IMG/VR virus record: IMGVR_UViG_3300020438_002794
Location: 23,130-87,129 of that record
Length of the DNA stretch: 64,000 bases
Direction: 5' to 3' (one strand)
Source of the DNA: a virus
The notes beneath the pieces are model-generated. The model was not told where the DNA came from. It searched no databases and saw nothing but the letters and a program-made list of their open reading frames with translations. The translations under genes were made by a program, and so were the position numbers. Position 1 is the first letter of the stretch; every line of letters begins with the position of its first letter. Positions 1 to 8,719 of this stretch are shown piece by piece.

Positions 1-197
1 CACATGTACATGGTGTGTAATTGTTGGATAAAGTCAGGTGTAAAGATACGTTGACAGTCGTGTAAACTTAGTTCACTATTATCTATATGGCGGTTGTCTA
101 CACCACCATTTTCATTTCTATCGCACATTGGACATGCCGCTTGACATTTTTGTGTAATTTCCAAATGTACTGTTCTAATATCTTCATAATTATACAT
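1..197 (-). CDS. Radical SAM protein, N-terminal part (cut by window edge)
   Basis: This reading frame is open to the left edge of the window, so only the first 65 residues are visible. Cysteines at residues 18, 22 and 25 form the CxxxCxxC motif that binds the 4Fe-4S cluster of radical SAM enzymes, preceded by the usual short beta strand (HLEITQKC). The start ATG overlaps the end of the upstream 74-residue gene by 8 bases, as is usual in this operon. It is the eighth radical SAM gene of the cluster. Substrate is unknown. The family call is firm; everything beyond the cluster-binding loop is out of view. Confidence 0.85.
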   Translation of the reverse strand, partial: MYNYEDIRTVHLEITQKCQAACPMCDRNENGGVDNRHIDNSELSLHDCQRIFTPDFIQQLHTMYM

Positions 198-414
198 CTA
201 ATATTAGTTTCACATCCTTACCAGGACCTGTTTTGCTGGGCAGGTCTCCGTATGTATTTACATACCATTCGATAACTGCACGGTACCATAGTTGACTGTT
301 ATGATGTGCTTGTTGATTGAATTGATGAATATTATTGTTGGTTGCCGCCATTGCACTCAATGCCCTAGCACTTTCTATTTGTAGATCCCTAAGTTTCAGA
401 TCGTCTAGATTCAT
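190..414 (-). CDS. Small hypothetical protein, 74 aa
   Basis: I do not recognise this protein. It is 74 residues, alanine and asparagine rich in the middle, with no membrane segment and no cysteine motif. It starts in an ATGA overlap with the upstream methyltransferase-like gene and its 3' end overlaps the start of the partial radical SAM gene, so it is translationally coupled to both and is probably a real gene. It could be a small partner or substrate of the radical SAM protein that follows, but nothing in the sequence proves this. Confidence 0.6.
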   Translation of the reverse strand: MNLDDLKLRDLQIESARALSAMAATNNNIHQFNQQAHHNSQLWYRAVIEWYVNTYGDLPSKTGPGKDVKLILDV

Positions 415-1439
415 TTCTTTCCAATCAGCATAAACCTATTATAAAGTTGTGTGTCTAATTCACCTTCATAGTATATTGTACGCATCGGATATTTCTTTTT
501 TGCTTCTTTAACGTTTTTTACACAATTAATATGTTGTGAATTACTAAAATAATCATTTGTTTGTAAACACACAAAAGTATCCTTAGGTAAACGCTCAAAC
601 CAAGTTTCATCCATATGTTCACAACTGGTGTTTATAACCAGGTCAGGCTGAACCCAAATTTCCACGTTGTTGCCTTCCATATTTTTAGTTCCAACTATAA
701 AACTAGCTTCATCGTCGTAGGTGATATCATCAACATCTTGCCATACACTTTTAAACTGCCATTGGTTATTAGTTTGTACATAGTTAAAATCATCTGCCAT
801 TTGTATGCACTGAACATCTTTTTCAAGACTTAAATATTTTTTAATATCAAAATTTTGAAAGAATAACTGTGCAACAGTAGCATACCAGCCTCCGTATTGT
901 ACTACTGTGCCTAACTTGGGAGGGTGTGCTATTCCTGTTTGTTCTGTTACAATTTTTTTAAGTTCATCTACCATCCATAACTTGCTACACATTTGTCCTC
1001 TGCTGAAATGCTCATTGAGATTTGCCTGTGTTTCCCATTTAATGCACCAACTGCTGATTCTTCTGATATATTCGTCGTCGATGCAGTGTGCAATATAACG
1101 AGCTATCTTTCTATGCGTGACATATTTCCAGCCTATATGATGTGACATTAGTATGTTAATAAATTCTTCACTGAATTCGATTCGTCCTCTGTTTATTTCA
1201 CCAACTATTAATCTTTTTATTTTCCAAACATTACCATGTAATACTGCTTTTTTAATATTCATAAACATATCAAGTTGAGGATGATCAATATGTGTAAGGT
1301 ATTCTTCAATTCCGTGTATCCAAAAGAAGTCTAACGTGGGTTTGTATATTATTAATTGTTCCCCGTCTTCACCTTTGATTACCTTTTCTTCACCTATTAG
1401 GAGTTTACCGTCTTCGTTTATTTCGTCAAGTTGCGGCAT
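411..1439 (-). CDS. Putative SAM-dependent methyltransferase-like protein
   Basis: A protein of 342 residues. The central part (VVQYGGWYATVAQLFF, then a strand ending LSLEKDVQC) looks like a Rossmann-type methyltransferase fold with a degenerate glycine loop; later 'INTSCEHM' and 'LQTNDYF' resemble the post-catalytic strands of phage methyltransferases that I recall from marine T4-like genomes. The N-terminal 150 residues are helical and unassigned. Start: a TTG-ATG pair is present; the ATG at 1439 has AAGGAG seven bases upstream and overlaps the preceding gene by 14 bases. Substrate is unknown; within this cluster a sugar or peptide methyl acceptor is plausible. The assignment rests on fold-like motifs only. 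Confidence 0.5.
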   Translation of the reverse strand: MPQLDEINEDGKLLIGEEKVIKGEDGEQLIIYKPTLDFFWIHGIEEYLTHIDHPQLDMFMNIKKAVLHGNVWKIKRLIVGEINRGRIEFSEEFINILMSHHIGWKYVTHRKIARYIAHCIDDEYIRRISSWCIKWETQANLNEHFSRGQMCSKLWMVDELKKIVTEQTGIAHPPKLGTVVQYGGWYATVAQLFFQNFDIKKYLSLEKDVQCIQMADDFNYVQTNNQWQFKSVWQDVDDITYDDEASFIVGTKNMEGNNVEIWVQPDLVINTSCEHMDETWFERLPKDTFVCLQTNDYFSNSQHINCVKNVKEAKKKYPMRTIYYEGELDTQLYNRFMLIGKK

Positions 1440-2130
1440 CAAATGTCTCCTTTAACCATTCAAAATCATTAATTAAATTTAATGTTTTTGCATTATTTCT
1501 ATATGTTCGACCAAAGTCAGTACCTTGTGTTGCACCTAGTATTGCGTATTCACCGTTCTGTCTATTAGCACCTTTGCTTTGCCATACTTTTAATCTATAC
1601 TCATTGTCAGTGTTGTCACCGTGTTCGATAATAGCACTGGCTAGTTTAGTACATTCTCTAAACGCACTGCGCCATGCATTAAAAGGATCTGTATTAAACG
1701 CTGTGATGTTACTGATTTGAAACTTGGGAACAAATGGACAACCTATACTTGTAGTCATATCCACATTCCAGTCTTTTGCATCTAATAGTGCTTTGCGTGG
1801 GAACAGCTTTGCACCACCATATCCGTACAATAGATCATTCACTGGATTTTGACTGCGCCATACAAACACACAATCAGTTTCGTATACGCCGGGCCATTGT
1901 TCTTTGCGAGGTCCTGGTGTAAAATTAAAATTAAACTGTTCGTCTATAATAGCATCAGCATCAATAACATAAAAGTTTCTAGTTTCTGCTAGTTTTGCCG
2001 CGGCTTTGTGTGCCGCAAAAATACCTTCAACACCCTGTACACGCTTGGCGTGGGGTGCGAACAGTTGCAGTAATTCAAAATTGTCATCAGCATATGGCTC
2101 ATGATAGCTAATCTGAATAACATCTAACAA
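1426..2130 (-). CDS. Glycosyltransferase-like protein, paralogue A
   Basis: A protein of 234 residues with an N-terminal ISYHEPYADDNF segment, an AAHKAAAKLAET helix and a YVIDADAII strand; the DAD resembles the metal-binding DxD of GT-A glycosyltransferases. It is clearly paralogous to the product of 23925-24902, which shares ISYDEPNAEQNW, AAHKAAAAIAET and ITIDADNIV, plus the W-R-(A/S)-(A/G)-FRE segment. The only start with a ribosome site is TTG at 2130, with GGAG nine bases upstream. It is the first gene after the promoter at 2155-2182 and overlaps the next gene. Transfer of a sugar is inferred; donor and acceptor are unknown. Confidence 0.55.
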   Translation of the reverse strand: MLDVIQISYHEPYADDNFELLQLFAPHAKRVQGVEGIFAAHKAAAKLAETRNFYVIDADAIIDEQFNFNFTPGPRKEQWPGVYETDCVFVWRSQNPVNDLLYGYGGAKLFPRKALLDAKDWNVDMTTSIGCPFVPKFQISNITAFNTDPFNAWRSAFRECTKLASAIIEHGDNTDNEYRLKVWQSKGANRQNGEYAILGATQGTDFGRTYRNNAKTLNLINDFEWLKETFDAAT

Positions 2131-2154
2131 GTTTTATTTCTCCATATAACTTTT

Positions 2155-2182
2155 ATTATACATGTTAATTGTAAAATGTCAA
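2155..2182 (-). promoter_or_regulatory. Consensus sigma70-type promoter inside the accessory cluster
   Basis: On the minus strand TTGACA (2182-2177) and TATAAT (2160-2155) are both exact, with a 16-base spacer. It lies in the only sizeable gap of the cluster, just after the 37-residue gene, and would fire into the TTG-started gene at 2130 and the genes beyond the left edge. It suggests an internal second transcript of the cluster. Confidence 0.75.
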
Positions 2183-2296
2183 CTACTCATATATAAATGG
2201 ATCTTTGTCCTTTAGTTCTTTCATTTTCTTTTTACGCCATTTGTACTCTTTGTATTTGGTCCAAGGTAAAAGAATAAAATCAATTATTGTTTGCAT
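2183..2296 (-). CDS. Small basic protein, 37 aa
   Basis: A short gene that a length cutoff would miss. It begins with a hydrophobic segment (MQTIIDFILLPW), continues with an aromatic and lysine/arginine-rich stretch (YKEYKWRKKKMKEL) and ends DKDPFIYE. I recall similar tiny proteins ending in 'DPF(I/T)Y' in marine T4-like phages. The start ATG overlaps the end of the epimerase gene by 13 bases and the stop falls next to the -35 box of the promoter at 2155-2182. The amphipathic start with a basic tail suggests membrane association. Function unknown. Confidence 0.7.
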   Translation of the reverse strand: MQTIIDFILLPWTKYKEYKWRKKKMKELKDKDPFIYE

Positions 2297-3228
2297 AGTT
2301 GCTCCTTTATATATTCTATAGTATGCATTAATCCCGCCTGTCTGTCAACAGTGGGTTCCCACCCTAAACAGTCACGGGCAAGTTGAATATCCGGACAACG
2401 TTTGTTGGGATCATCTACTGCACTGGCTTGATGCACTATTTCACTAGTACTATCAGTAAGTTCAACAATCTCTTGTGCTAATTCAATTAAACTAACTTCG
2501 TCTGGATTCCCTATATTTACAGGACCTGCATGGTCACTGTTCATAAGTTTTATTAATCCTTGTACAGTATCAGTTACATAACAAAAACTTCTAGTCTGTA
2601 GTCCATCACCGTGTACAGTGATTGGTTTATTTTGCAATGCTTGTATTATAAAATTACTAACTGCTCTACCATCATTCAGTGCCATGTGTGGTCCATATGT
2701 GTTGAATATTCTGGCAATAGTTGTATCAGCACTGCTGATAGTACACATGGTTTCTGCTACACGCTTGCCTTCATCATAACAAGCACGTGGTCCTAGTGTG
2801 TTTACGTTGCCCCAATATGTTTCTTTTTGTGGATGTTCAAGTGGATCACCATATACTTCGCTGGTGCTTGCTTGTAGCAATCTAGCGTCAGCTTGTTCAG
2901 CCACGCTCAACATGTTGATCACACCTTCCATGTTGGTCATCAGTGTGTTCCATGCATCGCTTTGATAGTGTACAGGACTAGCAGGGCAAGCTAAGTTGTA
3001 TATTTGTTTAAGCGGATCAAACTTTCCCATTAGTTGATAATCGTGCAAGGGAATTTTTATGTCCTGTTCAATAAAATAATAATTATTTTTTCCTCTGAAC
3101 TGTAGTAAGTTATCCGCTGATCCTGTGTAATAGTTGTCCACAGCAATTACAATCTCACCTTGTGCCAACAGTTGTTTACACAATTCAGTTCCTAATAATC
3201 CTGCGGCTCCTGTTACCAATATGGTCAT
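2284..3228 (-). CDS. NAD-dependent sugar epimerase/dehydratase, UDP-glucuronate decarboxylase-like
   Basis: An extended SDR enzyme of 314 residues. The NAD-binding TGAAGLLG lies at residues 6-13, and the catalytic pair is visible in ASTSEVYGDP followed by CYDEGKR (Tyr-x-x-x-Lys). The segments YNLACPASPVHYQ, RIFNTYGPHM, and GDGLQTRSFCYV are those of UDP-glucuronate decarboxylase (UXS), which makes UDP-xylose; related 4,6-dehydratases cannot be excluded. The ATG at 3228 gives an ATGA overlap with the upstream glycosyltransferase; an ATG three codons upstream also exists. It would supply an activated sugar to the glycosyltransferases of the cluster. Confidence 0.88.
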   Translation of the reverse strand: MTILVTGAAGLLGTELCKQLLAQGEIVIAVDNYYTGSADNLLQFRGKNNYYFIEQDIKIPLHDYQLMGKFDPLKQIYNLACPASPVHYQSDAWNTLMTNMEGVINMLSVAEQADARLLQASTSEVYGDPLEHPQKETYWGNVNTLGPRACYDEGKRVAETMCTISSADTTIARIFNTYGPHMALNDGRAVSNFIIQALQNKPITVHGDGLQTRSFCYVTDTVQGLIKLMNSDHAGPVNIGNPDEVSLIELAQEIVELTDSTSEIVHQASAVDDPNKRCPDIQLARDCLGWEPTVDRQAGLMHTIEYIKEQLCKQ

Positions 3229-3968
3229 ATATACCAATATCCCAATCGTTTTAAACTGTCGATTTTTGCTGTATCTCCTAAATACTCTTGTGTGTTATCC
3301 CAATCTTTGTATGCATATTTTCCAGTCACATGAAATATATGCCAATTTTCTGCACGTTCGTAGTTGTGTCCAGTGGGAAACAATGTAGGCTCTAATAAAT
3401 CTATTCGTGTTTTTGTGTGTTTGATGTGGGTATTAACAAATAATTGACAGGTACTATCGTAACCGTTAGCATACAAGTAATCTGTATCACACATACTTAT
3501 GTTTATTGGAGTTGCCCTCATTCCGTACATGCCTGTACCACAGTTGTAATCACCGTGTGCTTTTATGGGGTCGCCCAGCCAAGCATACTGCTTGACACTT
3601 TGACATATTTGTTCTGCACCATTGTTAAACATTTGTCTTATGTGAACTGTGTAATCTTTTTGTGCAACACAATCAACATCAGTATAAAACCAATTTAATC
3701 CACACTGCATAATTTGTTGACCTACAATAAATTTATATACAAACACATGATGATCACCTTGTGGTATGTATACTGTGGGAACACGGCTTTGCATTGCACT
3801 ATAACTTAGTGAGTCCAATGCTACATACAATAAATCGATACCCAACTGTTTGCAGTTTTCAACCCAGTTCATAGCCAATGGTAATACTGTTTGGTCTCCC
3901 ATACACCAGAACACTGTGTCTGTACCATATTTTAATTGTGTGCAATATTCTTCAATTGACTTTGGCAT
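3225..3968 (-). CDS. Glycosyltransferase, nucleotide-diphospho-sugar transferase type
   Basis: A protein of 247 residues. The segment VLPLAMNWVENCKQLGID, then LYVALD, an AMQSR element, and NWFYTDVDCV fit the GT-A type nucleotide-sugar transferase family that includes GT77-like proteins; DVD is the likely metal-binding motif. The start at 3968 is chosen because AAGGAG sits six bases before that ATG; a longer frame would overlap the upstream gene by 77 bases. It overlaps the UXS-like gene downstream, which fits a donor-supply and transfer pair. Donor and acceptor are not deducible. Confidence 0.75.
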   Translation of the reverse strand: MPKSIEEYCTQLKYGTDTVFWCMGDQTVLPLAMNWVENCKQLGIDLLYVALDSLSYSAMQSRVPTVYIPQGDHHVFVYKFIVGQQIMQCGLNWFYTDVDCVAQKDYTVHIRQMFNNGAEQICQSVKQYAWLGDPIKAHGDYNCGTGMYGMRATPINISMCDTDYLYANGYDSTCQLFVNTHIKHTKTRIDLLEPTLFPTGHNYERAENWHIFHVTGKYAYKDWDNTQEYLGDTAKIDSLKRLGYWYI

Positions 3969-6264
3969 TTCGATCTCCTTGATAAAATGCTTGCACACTA
4001 ACAGTGTCTTGACTTTGTGCTTTAGCACGAATAGGACCCATGCCGTTGGGTATGCCTGCTTGTTGATCTGCTACAGTTTGATTTATTATTAAACTTATTA
4101 TATGTTCATAACTGTCCATAAACTCTGTGTCACCCGCTTGTATATCAATGGGTTTGCCTTCTGTTATCCATGTTTGCACAACTTGTTCAAGTGTTGTGCG
4201 TTCATCTACTTTGCCAATAATATATCTATCGTTGTTTGCTCTATCCAAAAAGCCTGCTTCTCTACACAAGTAAACCAATCCATATGCATCAACTACTAGG
4301 TCAACTTGTGGAAATCCTTTGGGTAGCATTTCTTTTTCTGTAATACAATGCATAGTGGGTGCATCTATTCCCTGACTTAATGCATTTAATGCATAGCCAT
4401 AATCAATATGCAATTTATTCAACAGTTCGCCTTTGCGTCTTTGTTCTACTAGAGCAAACACTTGTTTAAGTTTTGTTCTATCTCCAAATGTTGAGGTATC
4501 AGTTGGCTCTCTGAAGTTCTCTCTCAGTGTAATAAAGTCAACTTGGTTACCACTGTCATGATTAATTTCTTCAATAAAATCTAGAACTTGTAGTAAATCT
4601 TCTTCTAGTCCTGGCAGTATAACATAATTAAATCCAAATCGCAATGTTTTATTATTCAATTTTTTATAACGCAAGAAGTCTGTTGCATTTTGTTTTATGC
4701 GTTCAAAGCCTTTCTTGTGTTTGGTCACTTGTTCATATACCGTCTGATTGCTTCCATACAAACTTATACGCAACACTTCAAGTTTAAACAAATCTGGGTT
4801 TGCATCAACAAACTTTTCAGTTAGCATGAATCCATTTGTATACAAGCTAAACTTGAATCCTCTTGCATGTCCAGCACTAATTAATTTCATTAAATCAGGA
4901 TTGGTAAGTGTTTCTAACCCGCCACTCAAATAAAACTTGTAAGGGTCGTCGTTAGGTGCAGTGTTTAACAGGTTAACCAAATGAGGAGTAGCTTCCTTTA
5001 GTTGTGTCTTTTTGTATGCGGCATTTGTATCCATGTTACGACCACAAAACGTACACCAGAACATACAACTTTGTCCAATGTGTAGACCTATTCTATGTGG
5101 GTATCCGTATTGATTGTTTAATACTTTTTGTATAGTACCTGATTGATTTAAAGGTATTATTGTATTATTCCAATATTGACTGTTTCTAATATCATCAGTA
5201 ATTACCTGTTGCACAAAGTCACTGTTTCTTAATATTCGATTAATTTCAATAATTTTAGGTTGACTTAGCTGTAACTTTTGTTGTATACTTGCCTGCTTTA
5301 CAAATGGATCAGCACTGTAACAGTCAATTACACCCAAACATTTTTCTAATGTCCAGTCCAACTGTTGGTCATATCTACTATGTGCTATCCCACTAGCAAT
5401 TATATCACGACTCAAATAAAGTCCTAGTATCTGTTTACGGTCAAACTCCGTGTGATGTCTAATAATATCCAAATGTTGTTCGTGCAGTTGTTGTACACTT
5501 TTAACTATAGTTTCAGTTACCCAACGAGTGTTGTCTGCGGTATTCAATTGCACAATACCATTGACAAATGCTTCAAGTTGTCTATCTAAAGTTTTACCAT
5601 CATCTTGGCTGAAGTCATACTCAACTCCATCTATGCTGATCGAACGTTTGTTCACACTGTCACGTTCAAAACTAACATTGACTACAGTACCAGCAAAGTC
5701 TAATAACCAAAGTATACCCTGACTGGTTTGTTGTGTTTGTAAAACTGTGCAGGTTTGTTTGCTGATTATTTTTCTTAATATGGTCAATACATGCGGACCT
5801 ATATCTTCTAATACACTGATAGTAGGATCACTTACATATGTGCTTCCGTGTCTTTGAACATTGTTTGCACTGTTCCATGTTATATCTATTGTTTTGGGTT
5901 GTTCAACTGTAGCGTCAGCTATCTCTTGTATGCGATTGCTGTATTCTAATTCTAACCCAACTACCAGTTTACATTTGTTTTTGTGTGCTAGGTCAACCAA
6001 TTGATCATGTTGCTCCACGGAGCGAACAAACGGTTTTTCAACCAGCAAGTGTCTACCATCTGCAAGTAATTCTACTGCACTAGCATAGTGATCATCTGGT
6101 AAGTTGGCAATCCACACATGTTTGCCTGTGAGATTGAGCAAGTTATCCACACTCGCTAGTTTTGTGTTATGAGTATAATACTCGGTTTGATATTGATTGT
6201 TTGTTGCAACACGATCTATTATTTGAGCCCAACGTCCACCGCCTACTATTCCGAGGGTACGCAC
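3952..6264 (-). CDS. Gfo/Idh/MocA oxidoreductase fused to a radical SAM enzyme
   Basis: A two-domain protein of about 770 residues. Residues 1-330 look like a Gfo/Idh/MocA sugar oxidoreductase: a GIVGGGRWAQ Rossmann loop at 5-14 and the family motif EKP at 76-78. From about residue 385 on there is a radical SAM domain with CMFWCTFC near residue 400, SGGLETL in the SAM-binding position, and YTNGFML. The radical SAM half recalls sugar-acting enzymes such as DesII, but that is inference. GTG at 6264 is preferred because GGAG lies seven bases upstream; a TTG at 6291 is the alternative. Both overlap the carbamoyltransferase gene. A single polypeptide joining sugar redox and radical chemistry is unusual. 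Confidence 0.85.
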   Translation of the reverse strand: MRTLGIVGGGRWAQIIDRVATNNQYQTEYYTHNTKLASVDNLLNLTGKHVWIANLPDDHYASAVELLADGRHLLVEKPFVRSVEQHDQLVDLAHKNKCKLVVGLELEYSNRIQEIADATVEQPKTIDITWNSANNVQRHGSTYVSDPTISVLEDIGPHVLTILRKIISKQTCTVLQTQQTSQGILWLLDFAGTVVNVSFERDSVNKRSISIDGVEYDFSQDDGKTLDRQLEAFVNGIVQLNTADNTRWVTETIVKSVQQLHEQHLDIIRHHTEFDRKQILGLYLSRDIIASGIAHSRYDQQLDWTLEKCLGVIDCYSADPFVKQASIQQKLQLSQPKIIEINRILRNSDFVQQVITDDIRNSQYWNNTIIPLNQSGTIQKVLNNQYGYPHRIGLHIGQSCMFWCTFCGRNMDTNAAYKKTQLKEATPHLVNLLNTAPNDDPYKFYLSGGLETLTNPDLMKLISAGHARGFKFSLYTNGFMLTEKFVDANPDLFKLEVLRISLYGSNQTVYEQVTKHKKGFERIKQNATDFLRYKKLNNKTLRFGFNYVILPGLEEDLLQVLDFIEEINHDSGNQVDFITLRENFREPTDTSTFGDRTKLKQVFALVEQRRKGELLNKLHIDYGYALNALSQGIDAPTMHCITEKEMLPKGFPQVDLVVDAYGLVYLCREAGFLDRANNDRYIIGKVDERTTLEQVVQTWITEGKPIDIQAGDTEFMDSYEHIISLIINQTVADQQAGIPNGMGPIRAKAQSQDTVSVQAFYQGDRNAKVN

Positions 6265-7727
6265 ACTTCTACTCCGTACTGCTTGGTCCAACGATCAGCA
6301 TCTTCTCTTGTGTTAACTAAAGGTTCTCCCTTTATGTTTAAACTTGTATTCAATAACATAGGACAGCCTGTGTCTGCATACCAACGTTCTAGCAGTTTTC
6401 TGAATCCGCTATTATCAGTAGTAGATACTGTTTGAACTCTGCTGGTGTCATCGTAGTGGACGATTGCTGGAAATTTGTCAGGTCTTTTACACGTTGAAGT
6501 ATATTGCATGTATGGGCCTGTGTAACCTGTGAAATAATCTCCGGCATGTTCAGCGAGTATGGCTGGGGCAAAGGGTCTGAAACTTTCTCTGTGTTTGATA
6601 GTGTTAACAAGGTCTTTGACATCATCTCCGCGGGGATCAGCAAGAATACTACGGTTGCCAAGAGCCCTAGGACCAAACTCAGCACGACCACTGGCAACTG
6701 CTGTAATTTTCTTTGACTGTAAATTTTTGAGTATGTTTTCAACTGGATACTCTCCTTTAATATTATGTCCCAAATAAGGACCGGGCCATTCAATATGATG
6801 TCCCCAATGTGCTAGTACACAACCTACTGCACTGCCACTATCACCTGGGTTTGGCATAATCCAAACATCTTTAAAGTACTTATATGCAATACTGTTGGCA
6901 CTACAATTTAATGCACAGCCTCCCATCAGTACTAGGTTTTCTTTTTGAGTTGCATATTTTGTATACATAACTAAACCATCAAAAATTTCTTCGTATATAC
7001 GCTGTACTGCGGCGGCAATGTCAGCATAGTCTTGTGGTGTGTTTAGATCAGGTCTCCAATCTAAACAACCTCTATGACAGTTGCGTTTGAATAGTGTATA
7101 AGGGCTCCAACGTGTAGGTGAAAATTCAATAAAATCATTCTTTATGTCCTGGTACAACCTATCTGGATCGCCCACAGCCGCCATGCCCATGAGTATGTAT
7201 TCATGTTCTTGTGGCTTTAGTCCTATACGCTGTGTCATAGCACTGTACCATATACCTATACTGTGTGGATAACGTTGACTCCAAGTTTTTTTAAGACTAT
7301 CACCTTCGCCTGTCCATATACTAACAGTATCCCATTCACCTATACTATCTATATTCAATATAGCCGCATCAGTATAAGGTGATGTATAATATCCTGCGCC
7401 AGCATGGGCATGATGATGACTAGTTGTAGTGCATTTAGGCGCATCTTTTAGGAACTTGCGTACATATGTAGTAGGTGATTCTTTGCCTAGTAGTGCGTAT
7501 TGCTTTGAATACAGTTGGCGTGTCTTTTTAAGTAATGGTTTCTCATAAAAATATATTTTGTATGGCTCGCCATAATCAAGAGCTTCATCGATTAAGTCTT
7601 GATTTAAGTTTTTATCATTCTTAACTCTACTGTAGCGTTCTGCATGTGCCGCAAACACTAGTTTTTTATCTCCAAATACTGCTAGGCTGGCATCATGTGC
7701 CATGCCTGTCCAGCCCCATGTGATCAT
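6246..7727 (-). CDS. Carbamoyltransferase, NodU/TobZ family
   Basis: A protein of 493 residues that transfers carbamoyl groups onto hydroxyls of sugars or secondary metabolites. The N-terminal ASKHA/Kae1-like domain shows HHHAHAGAGYY near residue 105, the metal-binding histidine cluster, then ILNIDSIGEWDT and GGCALNCSAN. The C-terminal YrdC-like part shows GRAEFGPRALGNRSILADPR and HRESFRPFAPA, both highly typical. It starts in an ATGA overlap with the 62-residue gene. Carbamoyltransferases occur in other marine T4-like phages; here the gene sits amid sugar-modifying genes, so O-carbamoylation of a glycan is the likely role. Confidence 0.95.
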   Translation of the reverse strand: MITWGWTGMAHDASLAVFGDKKLVFAAHAERYSRVKNDKNLNQDLIDEALDYGEPYKIYFYEKPLLKKTRQLYSKQYALLGKESPTTYVRKFLKDAPKCTTTSHHHAHAGAGYYTSPYTDAAILNIDSIGEWDTVSIWTGEGDSLKKTWSQRYPHSIGIWYSAMTQRIGLKPQEHEYILMGMAAVGDPDRLYQDIKNDFIEFSPTRWSPYTLFKRNCHRGCLDWRPDLNTPQDYADIAAAVQRIYEEIFDGLVMYTKYATQKENLVLMGGCALNCSANSIAYKYFKDVWIMPNPGDSGSAVGCVLAHWGHHIEWPGPYLGHNIKGEYPVENILKNLQSKKITAVASGRAEFGPRALGNRSILADPRGDDVKDLVNTIKHRESFRPFAPAILAEHAGDYFTGYTGPYMQYTSTCKRPDKFPAIVHYDDTSRVQTVSTTDNSGFRKLLERWYADTGCPMLLNTSLNIKGEPLVNTREDADRWTKQYGVEVCVPSE

Positions 7728-7912
7728 AATTCGGTCTCATTCATATTAATACATATAGCCTGTTGTCCTGCTTTGAAGTATCCTGCACCTCTGCCTACTT
7801 CTTCACTGAGAGCTTCTCTTGCATAAAAACATTCGTTCATATCTCTATGTTGACTTACTTTTTCTACATAAGGAGTTGCATCATAAAAATATACAAATAC
7901 CAATACCCACAT
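7724..7912 (-). CDS. Conserved small protein, 62 aa
   Basis: It begins with a hydrophobic strand (MWVLVFVYFYD), then PYVEKVSQHRDMNECFYAREALS, a glycine-rich turn, and GQQAICIN. I recall close relatives of this 60-residue protein with the same N-terminal strand and the C-x(2)-AREQL element in marine T4-like phages, always without a function. The TAATG overlap with the nucleotidyltransferase stop and the ATGA overlap with the carbamoyltransferase start support expression. The N-terminal hydrophobic stretch is too short for a confident membrane helix. Confidence 0.7.
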   Translation of the reverse strand: MWVLVFVYFYDATPYVEKVSQHRDMNECFYAREALSEEVGRGAGYFKAGQQAICINMNETEL

Positions 7913-8304
7913 TAAAGGTCGCCTCGCTCTCTCATTTCAGCACGAATTTTTGTAGCACTTATGTTGTGTACACGTTCGCCCAAGTCATGCTCAGTAAAAG
8001 TATAACCTACTCCTCTGCCATAACTGATATCCACAATATTAGGAACTAGCATTACTTCAAAGTCTTCGCCAATAATATAACCTTTTGTATATAGACTACC
8101 AGCAATATCATTTTCTACTTGTTTAAAATCAAACGGATTATCTACGTTTCCCATTCCGGCATCAGCACCTTGTACATCACGAACCATAATTAATACTTGT
8201 CCTGTAATCCCTAGTGCCTTTTCAAAAAGTATTGTATGCCCTTCATGCCAAGGTTGCCATCTTCCTAGTAGTTGTACTGTTGGTTTTTTATAATCAAATA
8301 CCAT
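7912..8304 (-). CDS. Nucleotidyltransferase, HxGH type, possible ATP-sulfurylase-like
   Basis: A compact cytidylyltransferase-superfamily protein of 130 residues. GRWQPWHEGHTIL at about 14-26 carries the HxGH nucleotide-binding motif and ISATKIR near the C-terminus matches the ISxTxxR motif. The superfamily includes NMN and CTP transferases and ATP sulfurylase, whose equivalent segment is RNPVHxGH. The gene overlaps the APS kinase gene by 11 bases, so generation of adenylyl sulfate (APS) is an attractive inference, but the protein is far smaller than cellular ATP sulfurylases and another nucleotide transfer remains possible. Confidence 0.75.
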   Translation of the reverse strand: MVFDYKKPTVQLLGRWQPWHEGHTILFEKALGITGQVLIMVRDVQGADAGMGNVDNPFDFKQVENDIAGSLYTKGYIIGEDFEVMLVPNIVDISYGRGVGYTFTEHDLGERVHNISATKIRAEMRERGDL

Positions 8305-8719
8305 TACGTTTTCTCCATCTTTCGACTACAGGTTTAAGTTGCTCAGCTGTGTCTGTAAACCATTGTGCTACATGGTAGTCACATGCAGGCGGTTTTTCAA
8401 ACATAGCATTTGTATCCGCATAGCGTCCTTGTTCAATAGTATCCATCCACACTGTGTAGTCAGGTGCAAATTCTTGTCTTGCACGTTCTGTTGGACAAAC
8501 AAAGTCTGCCACAGCTATTCCACCTTTAGCAACAACACCATCTGCTAAGTCTCGCATACGTTTTGCTTGACGCATTCTACCTTCGGGTGTAAAGTCCCAA
8601 TCGTTAGCTTGTTCTCTTACTCGATCAGCATTGATCCATACTGCGCCAATTAACTCAGCAAAGGGTTCTGCTAGTGTGCTTTTACCACTACCTGGTAGTC
8701 CAAATATCAATATTTTCAT
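8294..8719 (-). CDS. Adenylylsulfate (APS) kinase-like P-loop kinase
   Basis: A protein of 141 residues. The Walker A loop GLPGSGKST is at the N-terminus, followed by WINADRVREQANDWDF, where CysC enzymes have the conserved LDGDxxR-N-DLGF region, and VWMDTIEQGRYADTN MFEKP near the C-terminus, which matches the CysC region that closes over APS. The product would be PAPS, the sulfuryl donor used by the sulfotransferases at 17134-19248. ATG at 8719 has AAGGA eight bases upstream and is preferred over an ATG three codons earlier. Other small-molecule kinases of the same fold are the alternative. Confidence 0.8.
   Translation of the reverse strand: MKILIFGLPGSGKSTLAEPFAELIGAVWINADRVREQANDWDFTPEGRMRQAKRMRDLADGVVAKGGIAVADFVCPTERARQEFAPDYTVWMDTIEQGRYADTNAMFEKPPACDYHVAQWFTDTAEQLKPVVERWRKRNGI

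Noticed and set aside
141-175. TTGACA on the plus strand within the first gene
   Set aside because: No fitting -10 box, inside a coding region and antisense to it.
87-1098. Plus-strand open frames opposite the methyltransferase-like and radical SAM genes
   Set aside because: Low-complexity hydrophobic translations, no ribosome sites, fully antisense to well-supported genes; same for other plus-strand frames within 1-52600.
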